This document shows positions 55,617 through 63,794 of a stretch of 64,000 nt of DNA, piece by piece. The stretch lies in the NCBI GenBank assembly GCA_900016875.1, contig FCNR01000042.1, forward strand, positions 47,213 to 111,212, written 5' to 3'. How positions within the stretch are numbered: the stretch's first letter is position 1; each line of letters starts with the position of its first letter. Under the pieces are notes generated by a model. That model was not told the DNA's origin and did not search any database. It worked only from the letters and a program-made list of their open reading frames with translations. This DNA comes from Eubacteriaceae bacterium CHKCI004. Its GTDB lineage: Bacteria; Bacillota; Clostridia; Lachnospirales; Lachnospiraceae. The translations under genes and the position numbers were made by a program.

Positions 55617-57288
55617 TATGTCCTCCTGTCTGTTCCTCTGCCCTGTCTGAATAATAATCCATCATCTCCAGCGCATCATACCATCTTGCATATGTTTTTT
55701 CTGTTTCTGTATTTTTCCAATATAGATTGTCCGTCCCGTCCGGCAACGTCCATCCGCGGGATTTTAAAAAGGCATAGAGCACATTTATTGTTTCTTTTCC
55801 CTGCGGATAGGTATTTCTTAATTCTTTGGCAAAAGAACGCGGAATATTTTTTTCATTCTGGAAATAAACAATATCTGCCGTAAACTGTCTCAGTATATTC
55901 CTGCAATCTATCTGCTTCTCCATACCATAATCTGTATCAGTGTTAATAAAATATGGACGCAGCATCAAATCTTCTCCATTGGCGGTGATATATTCTTTCT
56001 GTCGCACTTCATCCAGATTTTGCGCCTGAATATTTTTACAAATTTGGAAATCCACCCAACTGCCTACCCGGCCATTTTCCCTGTCACGATACCGTTCTTC
56101 CTTTGCACGTTTTTTCGCTGATTCACAGCAGGCCTCCGCAGTCTCATATCCCACATAAAATGGAAAATGACTGTGGATATAAGCGATACCGGCGCAGACA
56201 CTGAACCCATATTTTTTCAGTTTATCATCTGCATTTTCCTTATAAACCGGATATGGATATCCCGTATCCTCTTTTCCCGGCCGGTCTGTAATCTGTCCGT
56301 CCATGGTATAACCGGCAATTTCTTCGGCAAAATACTGTACGGTTTTAAGCGCCAGCTTTCCATTGCAGACATAGGTAATATCATCCCCGGCGGTCAAAAT
56401 TTTCAGAACATTATATTGCCTGTCCGGTTTGTTACTCTGATTAAAAGTATACTCCATCTGGTAAAAAACTTTTTTATAAGAGTGATTGATTCGATAGGAT
56501 ATCCGTCTCATGGTATTTACCGCCGTATCATAATCAGAAATATTTTCAATCTGCTCCCGGATTCGCAGCCCCATGTTGTTGCCGTCAATATGTACCACCG
56601 CCAGCGTACTGTCCGTTCCTTTTTTAGTGACATAATTATCAAATATCTTCTCCGCATGGGTGATTTCATCCCGGACATCTTTTTCTTTCTCTTTTTTCTT
56701 TATTATTTCCTCCACTTTTTCTTCCTGCACGGATATCCATTTCCCTTCTGAACTGCTGACAATCGGATATCCGGTCTTTGCATCGGTATCCATCACCGGA
56801 AGCGCTCCCAGAGGACGGGAAATAATCATAGTCTCCTTAATCTGATTCATTTTCTGGAAAATGAGATTATAATCTTTTTTATAATCACCATTATACTCTG
56901 TCACAGCAATGGCAAGCTGTAAAGAATAGGTCGTTTCTATGACGTATTTGGACATATGGCGATTAATCTTCTCGCACAGAATCTGGTCCCGGAACAGAAA
57001 AAAAGCATTCCCTCCGCCCACATAAAGTACCTGGATGTCCGCTGCTTCTTCCATATGGAAATCCCGTACGCCATTTTCATCGTACCAGATCAGGTCGGTG
57101 GTAAATGTTTCCCCTTCCTGCTTCACTTTCTTTACTGCGTCTTCCATGGCCTCTTCGATAATATCTTCCACAATAGCAGAGGCTCCAATAGCGTCTTTGA
57201 CTTTAGCCGTTCTGAAAATGTAATCCTGAATTCCCCGGATATCATACATCGCCAGAACGCGCTGCAATGTTTCCTGTTTTTCTCCCAT
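55609..57288 (-). CDS. cas10: Cas10 (HD-less, type III-D-like)
   Basis: The 559-residue protein begins with palm 1 (AMYDIRGIQDYIFRT, VLYVGGGNAFFLF) with no N-terminal HD nuclease, followed by palm 2: VVHIDGNNMGLRI and ILTAGDDITYVC (residues 300-303, AGDD for the usual GGDD), then CAGIAYIHSHFPFYVGYETA. The two acidic residues needed for cyclic-oligoadenylate synthesis are kept. DNA cutting by an HD domain is not possible, so defence likely relies on RNA cutting and signalling to CARF proteins. AAGGAGGAAGACT before ATG 57288. First gene of the effector operon. Confidence 0.92.
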   Translation of the reverse strand: MGEKQETLQRVLAMYDIRGIQDYIFRTAKVKDAIGASAIVEDIIEEAMEDAVKKVKQEGETFTTDLIWYDENGVRDFHMEEAADIQVLYVGGGNAFFLFRDQILCEKINRHMSKYVIETTYSLQLAIAVTEYNGDYKKDYNLIFQKMNQIKETMIISRPLGALPVMDTDAKTGYPIVSSSEGKWISVQEEKVEEIIKKKEKEKDVRDEITHAEKIFDNYVTKKGTDSTLAVVHIDGNNMGLRIREQIENISDYDTAVNTMRRISYRINHSYKKVFYQMEYTFNQSNKPDRQYNVLKILTAGDDITYVCNGKLALKTVQYFAEEIAGYTMDGQITDRPGKEDTGYPYPVYKENADDKLKKYGFSVCAGIAYIHSHFPFYVGYETAEACCESAKKRAKEERYRDRENGRVGSWVDFQICKNIQAQNLDEVRQKEYITANGEDLMLRPYFINTDTDYGMEKQIDCRNILRQFTADIVYFQNEKNIPRSFAKELRNTYPQGKETINVLYAFLKSRGWTLPDGTDNLYWKNTETEKTYARWYDALEMMDYYSDRAEEQTGGHNE

Positions 57289-57396
57289 AGTCTTCCTCCT
57301 TTTGGCCCGCGCGGCATATTTTTTCCCATGCCATATACGAGACGTTTTTTATATACTGTATAATGTCATTTTTTCTTCTGATAATTTCTTATAAAA

Positions 57397-57426
57397 AGTA
57401 TAACACATCTTACAATAAAATGTCGA
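57397..57426 (-). promoter_or_regulatory. candidate promoter of the effector operon
   Basis: Minus-strand TCGACA (57426-57421), 18 bp, TATACT (57402-57397), about 110 nt before cas10. The rest of 57289-57696 shows no gene. Confidence 0.55.
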
Positions 57427-57696
57427 TTTTTTATAAAAAATTATATATTTTGCCACATATTGTTCTTCAGTTCTTTATTAACAAGTGTACACTGTAATAA
57501 ACCCCGTTTTTTCGAAAGTGCCGGAAATTTTTCAAAATCAGCTTATCTGCCAGAACAATTTTGATAGGCACCCGTTTAATTAGAACATACAAAAAAAGAA
57601 AAGAAATTCTACTAATCAGGAATCATTATCGTCCTAAAAAATAGAATCTCTTTCCGTTAATGATAATTATATTTTTCATTTGTAAATATTTCTTAA

Positions 57697-58250
57697 ATAT
57701 GTAAATTCTAGTTCGGATAACATTCATTTCTACACACCAACAAAAATTACGATGATGTTCTTCGTGTTACGTGTCAATACCCTAAATCGGATAACATTCA
57801 TTTCTACACAACTTGACTACCAAGAACAAAGAATTCAAGAACTGTGTCAATACCCTAAATCGGATAACATTCATTTCTACGCTAAAGGTGTTAAATTTGA
57901 AAAAATTTATTTTGTTGGCGTGTCAATACCCTAATTCGGATAACATTCATTTCTACTTAAGTGAAAGTCATCCCGAAAAAGAACTCTATTATGGTGTCAA
58001 TACCCTAATTCGGATAACATTCATTTCTACGAAAAAATTTGATTACATCATTATTGGCGCAGGTCCGTGTCAATACCCTAATTCGGATAACATTCATTTC
58101 TACTATTTCGGATAGTCGCTACAAGCAATTCGTTATGTATGTGTCAATACCCTAATTCGGATAACATTCATTTCTACGGAGTACATCCAAAAGACAGCAC
58201 TTATCACAATATTGTGTCAATACCCTAATTCGGATAACATTCATTTCTAC
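57697..58250 (-). CRISPR. CRISPR array 5: 8 repeats, 7 spacers
   Basis: 37-bp repeats start at 57697 (decayed first half), 57771, 57844, 57920, 57994, 58067, 58141 and 58214; spacers are 36-39 bp. The two leader-distal full repeats carry CCTAAATCGG and the five leader-proximal ones CCTAATTCGG, so the array contains a variant switch. The spacer at 58031-58066 reads KKFDYIIIGAG in plus sense. The leader is on the right. Confidence 0.97.
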
Positions 58251-58425
58251 GGTATCCATCTAAAATCCGCATAAATAAAGGCTCTGCGAGGCCGTTTTTG
58301 CAGGTAATTAACTGAATATTCTGAAAACAAGGTTTTTTCGGCCGTTTTTTTGTTTCCCAACATTTTACAGTTACAGAAGGGATGCTTTTTATTTTTATTA
58401 TATAGTTCCGGACTCCCTCTGTCAA
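58251..58425 (-). promoter_or_regulatory. leader and promoter of array 5
   Basis: Minus-strand TTGACA (58425-58420), 17 bp, TATAAT (58402-58397). The leader has the duplicated GGCC(A/G)TTTTT element (plus-strand). Confidence 0.9.
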
Positions 58426-58461
58426 TCGGTTTTAGTTCAATTTATATCTGAAATAAATTAT

Positions 58462-58492
58462 AAAAAAGACCAATCCGCTCAAGTCGGACTGG
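58462..58492 (-). terminator. terminator of the decarboxylase gene
   Basis: Hairpin CCAATCCG / CGGACTGG with one mismatch, and a minus-strand T6 run. It separates the decarboxylase transcript from the array 5 promoter. Confidence 0.7.
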
Positions 58493-58561
58493 CCCGTTAT
58501 TTTAAGGCAAACTTACTTCGCATAGTTATTGTTTAGCAGTTTGCAATCTGTAATATCGCTC

Positions 58562-60037
58562 TCACGCACTATGCCAACATCTTTCCTCTTTCTGCGTCTT
58601 GGCGCCAAAAACAGCCTCTGCATTCTCATCGCTCGCCAGCTGTTTCAGCAGATTCACGGTGTCGCAGATATCTTTTTCTGTTGTCCGTGGATTGATGGTA
58701 CACATTCTGAGCACTTTCTGTCCATTTAATTCCGTGGTGTAGATCTGTGCGAAACCGCTCTCCGTGATTTTTCTGGATATTTCCTGATTGTATGCATCAA
58801 TTTCTGCCGGCGTTGTATTTCCATGCGGCACATAACGGAAATTGATGACTCCCAGCTGCGCAGGGGAAATGATTTCCCAGCCCGGGGTTTTCTGGAGAAG
58901 CTCTTCTGTCAGTTCTGCCATGGCGCAGCCATGATCAATGACTTCGCCCATGGCGCGGCTTCCCATGGTCTGCAGGGTGAGCCACAGTTTTAAGCCGCGG
59001 GCGGGACGTGTCAGTTCCGGACCCAGATCCCAGAATTCCACGCCTTCTTCGGAGGTTTCTGCATCTTTTAAATATTCCGGATGTGCGGCGAAGCTGTGTA
59101 CCAGCGTGGATTCTTTGCGCACCAGAACTGCGCTGCAGCTGTATGTCTGGAGCATCCATTTGTGGGCGTCCCAGCTCATGCTGTCTGAATATTCTATTCC
59201 GGACAGTTTTTCTCTGTATTTTTCTGAAAGCAGTGCGGAGGCTCCAAAGGCTCCGTCCACGTGCATCCATATGTCAAATTCTTTGCAGAGCGAGGCGATG
59301 TCATGCATCGGGTCCACGCTGCCGGTATTGGTTGTGCCGGCGGAAGCAATAATTGCAAATGGAATCCGTCCTTCTTCCCGGTCGTTCAGAATGGCGGCGC
59401 GCAGTGCGGTAATGTCCATACGAAACAGCGAATCTACCGGGATAACACGAATCTGGTCTTTGCGGAAGCCGATGATATGCAGGCCCTTTGCCACAGACGC
59501 ATGGGTCTGCCCGGAAACGTAAATGACAGCGCGGCTCCGCTCCTCGTAAGTCAGTTTCTGATCTCTTGCCGCGGTCAGAGCAGTCAGGTTGGCCATGGAA
59601 CCTCCCGAAACGAACAGTCCTCCGCTGGTCTTCGGATATCCGGCGAGACTGCACATCCAGTTGATCAGTTTCTTTTCCACCATCTCTGCCGCCGGTCCAT
59701 TGACCTGGCAGCTGGCATGCGGGTTATAAAAGCCAGTCATGACATCGCCCATCCAGGAAAGCAGAGACGACGTGGACGGAACGCAGGAAAAGCTGCGGGG
59801 ATGCTGTCCGAGAATCGTATTGGAATAAATGTCCCGGAGCATTTCGGAATACACTTCCTGTACCGGACGCCCCTCTGCAGGAATCGTCTGCTTCTCGAGA
59901 TGTTCCAATGTTGCTTCCTTCGCCGGGCGGCATACCGGCTGCTCTTTCATGCCGTCATAAAATGCAACGGCCTGCCCGGTGAATTCCTGTATCAAAGTAC
60001 CTATCTGTGCATTTTGTATTTCTGTATTTGTCTTCAT
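58562..60037 (-). CDS. PLP-dependent aromatic amino acid decarboxylase (tryptophan/phenylalanine decarboxylase-like)
   Basis: 491 residues, group II decarboxylase. The PLP lysine is in SMSWDAHKWMLQTY, the PLP-stacking region is QTHASVAKGLHIIGF, and VSGGSMANLTALTAARD and IASAGTTNTGSVDPM are conserved. The C-terminal half (RPARGLKLWLTLQTMGS, SPAQLGVINFRYVP) is much like gut Clostridia tryptophan decarboxylases, so the product may be tryptamine or phenethylamine; the substrate cannot be fixed by eye. AGGAGGCATCTGC before ATG 60037. Its divergent LysR neighbour is the likely regulator. Confidence 0.88.
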   Translation of the reverse strand: MKTNTEIQNAQIGTLIQEFTGQAVAFYDGMKEQPVCRPAKEATLEHLEKQTIPAEGRPVQEVYSEMLRDIYSNTILGQHPRSFSCVPSTSSLLSWMGDVMTGFYNPHASCQVNGPAAEMVEKKLINWMCSLAGYPKTSGGLFVSGGSMANLTALTAARDQKLTYEERSRAVIYVSGQTHASVAKGLHIIGFRKDQIRVIPVDSLFRMDITALRAAILNDREEGRIPFAIIASAGTTNTGSVDPMHDIASLCKEFDIWMHVDGAFGASALLSEKYREKLSGIEYSDSMSWDAHKWMLQTYSCSAVLVRKESTLVHSFAAHPEYLKDAETSEEGVEFWDLGPELTRPARGLKLWLTLQTMGSRAMGEVIDHGCAMAELTEELLQKTPGWEIISPAQLGVINFRYVPHGNTTPAEIDAYNQEISRKITESGFAQIYTTELNGQKVLRMCTINPRTTEKDICDTVNLLKQLASDENAEAVFGAKTQKEERCWHSA

Positions 60038-60162
60038 CTGCAGATGCCTCCTTGACTTTCTTCTGAAAGAAATGGTACCATGAATCGTAGCATTTGTATA
60101 ATTCATAGTTTTGATGAAAATATTCAATTTTTTTGAACAGTAAAGTACGGAAGGGCAAGGAA

Positions 60163-61077
60163 ATGGAAATAAGAAATTTGATAACTTTTATCCGAATTGC
60201 AGAAGTCAGGAATTTTTCCAAGGCTGCAGAGCAGCTGGGCTACTCGCAGTCTGCGGTAACCATGCAGATCAAACAGCTGGAAAAGGAACTTCACGCGCAG
60301 CTGTTTGAACGAATCGGCAGACATGTGAAACTGACGCAGGCGGGAGAACGTTTGCTTCCTCATGCACTGGATATACTGAAAGCCGTCAGTCAAGCAGAAA
60401 ATATTGTGCGGGAGCCCGGAGACATTTCCGGAAAGATCCGCATCGGTACCTGCGAATCCTATGTCATCAGCGTACTTCCCCATGTGATCATGGAGCTGCA
60501 GGAAATCTGTCCCCATGTGGAAGTCAGTACCTATACTGCATTGGTGCCTGATCTTTTCAGCATGCTCCGCCAAAATGATATCGACATTCTTTACTTTCTT
60601 GACGAGAAAATGTATTTTCCCGAATGGATCAAGGTCTCGGAACAGCCGGAAAATATATATTTTGTGGCGTCTGCGGATTCTCCACTGGCCGGAGAAAAAC
60701 AGATTCCCATAGAGCGGCTCCTGCAGGAACCTCTTTATCTCACGGAGAAGGGTATCAGCTACCGGAATCCCATGGAACAGTTTCTTGCATCGAAGGGGTA
60801 TGAACTGCATCCATTCTGGGAAGTGGGCAATACCGATGTCATCACCCGCTTTTTGCTGCAAAACAGGGGAATCTCTTTTCTTCCGGAATACGTGGTACGT
60901 GATTACATAAAAAATGGGCAGTTGGTTGTTCTTGATACCGAATGCCCTGACATCGTCATGTGGAGCCAGATCGTACACCACCGTCATAAACTGGTGACGC
61001 CGCAGCTGCAGCTTTGTATGGAACTGATGATGAAATATATGGGACAGAGCGCATATCCCGCGAACTGTCATTTATAA
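60163..61077 (+). CDS. LysR-family transcription regulator
   Basis: 304 residues with an N-terminal winged HTH (MEIRNLITFIRIAEVRNFSK, QSAVTMQIKQLE, LFERIGRHVKLTQAG) and a periplasmic-binding-like effector domain from about residue 90. Divergent transcription from the decarboxylase gene with a 125-bp gap is the classic LysR layout, so it probably controls that gene in response to an aromatic amino acid or acid stress. I chose ATG 60163; an upstream in-frame ATG is 30 bp away. Confidence 0.93.
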   Translation: MEIRNLITFIRIAEVRNFSKAAEQLGYSQSAVTMQIKQLEKELHAQLFERIGRHVKLTQAGERLLPHALDILKAVSQAENIVREPGDISGKIRIGTCESYVISVLPHVIMELQEICPHVEVSTYTALVPDLFSMLRQNDIDILYFLDEKMYFPEWIKVSEQPENIYFVASADSPLAGEKQIPIERLLQEPLYLTEKGISYRNPMEQFLASKGYELHPFWEVGNTDVITRFLLQNRGISFLPEYVVRDYIKNGQLVVLDTECPDIVMWSQIVHHRHKLVTPQLQLCMELMMKYMGQSAYPANCHL

Positions 61078-61114
61078 AACGCCCAACGACAGCAGCGGCT
61101 GCACTCTATGCATT

Positions 61115-62560
61115 TTATTCGAGGGATGACTCAAGGGCAATTCCTTCCTCCGCCGGGCCGTCTATCCGGTTTCCCTTATAATCAAAACGGGAACCATGGC
61201 ATGGGCAGTCCCAGGAACGCTCGTCCGGGTTCCATGTCAGCTCACAGCCCATGTGAGGGCAGACGATATCCACCTGAAAGAGCTGACCATCCTCGGTCTT
61301 ATAAACTCCGGTTTTTCCCTGTGGGGTGTCAATGACGCCGCCATGCCCCCGCGGAAGTTCGTCCACGGTCTCCTGCGGCATATGAAAGAATCGTTTTGTC
61401 AGCCCCTTCACGGACTTCCCGGTATCCTCCAGAAGCTGAGGGATTTCCTCACCGGAGAACCGGGATGGCGCAAATACCTCTGTGTAAGGATTAGTTATTC
61501 CGCAGATCATATCTTTAAGCATCATGGCAGATACCATGGCAGAGCTCATTCCCCATTTGCAAAATCCTGTCGCCACGTACCAGTCCGGACGGTCAGCGGC
61601 ATATGGTCCGATAAAAGGAACACAGTCTGTGGTCATACAATCCTGCGCAGACCAGCAGGCGGCAATACGGCTCTCAGGATACATTTTTCCGGCAGCTTCT
61701 TTCAGTTTATCATAGCGTCCTCCCTCCCGGTTCTCGCCGGTCCGGTGCGCCTGCCCGCCGAGAAGAAGATACTGCTTGTACTGTCGGAAGGAAAGAACAT
61801 CCTCGCCCTCTCCGATATAGAGCCCATCTATCGTTCCGGCGTTCTCCAGAGCGAGCACATAAGAACGTTCCTGATGCATTCTTGCAAAATACATCCCGGG
61901 AAAGTTAACAAAAGGAAAATGAACAGCAAAAACAATTTTATCTGCTCTCACACTGCCGCCAGGCGTTTTCACCAGATGTTCCTCCACTTCTTTCACGGGA
62001 GTATTCTCATAAATCTCCAGTTCCTCAGCCAGCGCCCCGATAAACTTCAGCGGATGAAATTCTGCCTGACCGTGAAAGCACACGGCGCCTGCGCAGGCGA
62101 CCGGAAGAGAAATCTGGTTCTCCAGTACGGCATCAACGCCAAGCTTTCTGGCGGCTTCCACCTCTTTGGCTAATGTATCACCGTCCGCTGAATAAACGTA
62201 AGAATCACACTCCCTCAGATCACAGGAGATCCCCCTCTCCCGGATGATTCTTTTGTACTCTTCCACCGCAGCCTGATTGGCCTGCACATATTTCCTCGCT
62301 GTTTCTTCCCCTTTATTCTCGATAAATGTATGACAGAACATTCCGTGCTGAGATGTGATCTTTGCGGTAGTATTTCCGGTCTGTCCCCCTCCGATCCGGT
62401 CTGCTTCCAGAACAACTGCCCGCACCCCGGCCTGCTTCAGCTGCCATGCCGTCAGTATTCCTGTCATTCCTCCGCCGATCACAGCCACATCCGTCCGGAT
62501 GTCGCCTTTCAGAGAGGCTCTTTTTCTAATCGTAAAGGTTTTTGTCCATATTGAATCCAT
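61115..62560 (-). CDS. FAD-dependent oxidoreductase with C-terminal Rieske [2Fe-2S] domain
   Basis: 481 residues. The N-terminal FAD motif DVAVIGGGMTGILTAWQLK belongs to the DAO (glycine/sarcosine oxidase-like) family. FAD-domain motifs continue through about residue 370. The Rieske domain (about 385-481) has CPHMGCEL and CPCHGSRFDY as the two Cys-His ligand pairs. The substrate is unknown; related proteins are annotated as putative oxidoreductases. Cytosolic, monocistronic. Confidence 0.9.
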   Translation of the reverse strand: MDSIWTKTFTIRKRASLKGDIRTDVAVIGGGMTGILTAWQLKQAGVRAVVLEADRIGGGQTGNTTAKITSQHGMFCHTFIENKGEETARKYVQANQAAVEEYKRIIRERGISCDLRECDSYVYSADGDTLAKEVEAARKLGVDAVLENQISLPVACAGAVCFHGQAEFHPLKFIGALAEELEIYENTPVKEVEEHLVKTPGGSVRADKIVFAVHFPFVNFPGMYFARMHQERSYVLALENAGTIDGLYIGEGEDVLSFRQYKQYLLLGGQAHRTGENREGGRYDKLKEAAGKMYPESRIAACWSAQDCMTTDCVPFIGPYAADRPDWYVATGFCKWGMSSAMVSAMMLKDMICGITNPYTEVFAPSRFSGEEIPQLLEDTGKSVKGLTKRFFHMPQETVDELPRGHGGVIDTPQGKTGVYKTEDGQLFQVDIVCPHMGCELTWNPDERSWDCPCHGSRFDYKGNRIDGPAEEGIALESSLE

Positions 62561-62648
62561 TTGATGTCTCCTATGCTTACTATTTAACCGTTTTTTTAAT
62601 ATTTCTCATAGGGGACATTTTATGCATGGAATGGGCAGAGGTGTTACT

Positions 62649-63740
62649 TTAAAATATCCTGATCTCTTTAGCCAGACTAAACGGAATAATCTCTCCGGAA
62701 GCAGTTTCTGTATATGCTTTCTCTTCATGCATATATGCAATAATTTCTTTTGCTTTGTAATACTTGAACTTTGCAACTACTTTATCCAGGATTATCTTTT
62801 CGTCATCACTTAATATTGAATAATCCATGTTTTTGCTTGGATATATGTGAAGCATCGATCCATAATTATCGTTTACTTCTTCCTGGACATTTAATTTTTC
62901 AAGATTCATCAGACTATAGTGGCCAATAGGCAATGCTCCCATTGCCTCGTGCCTGTATACCATTCCCGTCATGGCAGATCCATTTTTTATAAATGACAAA
63001 ACATCAGAGTACCAAAGCATTTTCATAAGTTTAACTTTATACAAATTTGAAATTCTCTCAGCTAAATAAGATATTATTGCTTCGATTTTGTTAATATCCA
63101 GTGTCCGAAAACCATTAGAATCGGAAGGCTCCTCAAAATTTGCATATTCACCTTCCAATGCCCGTCGTGTCAAATATTCCTTACCATAAGCATCTAATTT
63201 TTCAATAATCCTGGTATGGATTTCTCTTCTTTTTATATTAGAAAATTTATCCGCATTTTTTTTAAGAAATTCTAATGCCTGAAGCGGATTATCTTTAACC
63301 AGACGAAGCATTGTGTCATAAGCCTCATCCTGAATCGCTTTACTCTCATACCGTGAAATAGTAGCCTCTCCCCATCCAAGCAGCCTTGCCAGATCCACTT
63401 GAGACAAGCCATAACTTTCTCTGATAGATACAATCTCATCAGAAGTAAGCAATCCATGTTTTATCCGATAGGCATTACGGGCATTAAGCAGATTTTCATT
63501 TGTCATTGCACCCGTTTCAAATTCATTTTCATCTTCATCAGAATTCGCACAGAAATAAAATCTCTCTTCATATGTTACTTCTTCGTCCTTAAGAGTCATC
63601 GTTGTAAAACGTTTTCTTTCTTCGACTTCGTGGGTTTTGCCGCACAGCGGACAATTCATATGGACCTTTTTATGTAATTCCTCCAAAAAATCATTAACTT
63701 GCGTCTTTTTCGATTGTACACCTAGGTTGATTGTATTCAC
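62649..63740 (-). CDS. zinc-finger / XRE HTH / Panacea (DUF4065) antitoxin-like regulator
   Basis: About 363 residues. Parts in order: MNCPLCGKTHEVEERKR with one CxxC (MqsA-like), a later Cys in ERFYFCANSD, an XRE HTH (LSQVDLARLLGWGEATISRY), a linker, and a C-terminal Panacea/SocA-like domain (LYKVKLMKMLWYSDVLSF, GMVYRHEAMGALPIGHY). Panacea antitoxins neutralise varied toxins; no toxin gene is adjacent here. The start is unclear: GTG 63740 abuts the GGGAGG ribosome binding site, ATC 63731 has normal spacing, and ATG 63659 begins at MNCPLCGK. Confidence 0.75.
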   Translation of the reverse strand: MNTINLGVQSKKTQVNDFLEELHKKVHMNCPLCGKTHEVEERKRFTTMTLKDEEVTYEERFYFCANSDEDENEFETGAMTNENLLNARNAYRIKHGLLTSDEIVSIRESYGLSQVDLARLLGWGEATISRYESKAIQDEAYDTMLRLVKDNPLQALEFLKKNADKFSNIKRREIHTRIIEKLDAYGKEYLTRRALEGEYANFEEPSDSNGFRTLDINKIEAIISYLAERISNLYKVKLMKMLWYSDVLSFIKNGSAMTGMVYRHEAMGALPIGHYSLMNLEKLNVQEEVNDNYGSMLHIYPSKNMDYSILSDDEKIILDKVVAKFKYYKAKEIIAYMHEEKAYTETASGEIIPFSLAKEIRIF

Positions 63741-63756
63741 CTCCCAAAATTTGCTT

Positions 63757-63789
63757 ACTATCAATTGATAGTATATCAATCATTTGATA
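63757..63789. promoter_or_regulatory. palindromic operator pair upstream of the antitoxin-like gene
   Basis: ACTATCAATTGATAGT (63757-63772) is a perfect 16-bp palindrome; TATCAA-N4-TTGATA (63774-63789) is a second inverted repeat of the same half-site, 17 bp away. This is a typical double operator for an XRE regulator's own promoter. Confidence 0.75.
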
Positions 63790-63794
63790 GGGTA

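Noticed and set aside
31239..58250. Arrays read on the plus strand (GTGTC... as repeat start)
   Set aside because: Leaders, promoters, decayed terminal repeats, hairpin covariation and the ATTGACAC end all point to the minus strand.
60124..61071. 315-codon minus-strand frame
   Set aside because: Antisense to the LysR gene, which has a correct HTH and start; His/Phe-rich composition of a shadow frame.
61196..62173. 325-codon plus-strand frame
   Set aside because: Antisense to the Rieske/FAD oxidoreductase; no recognisable motif.
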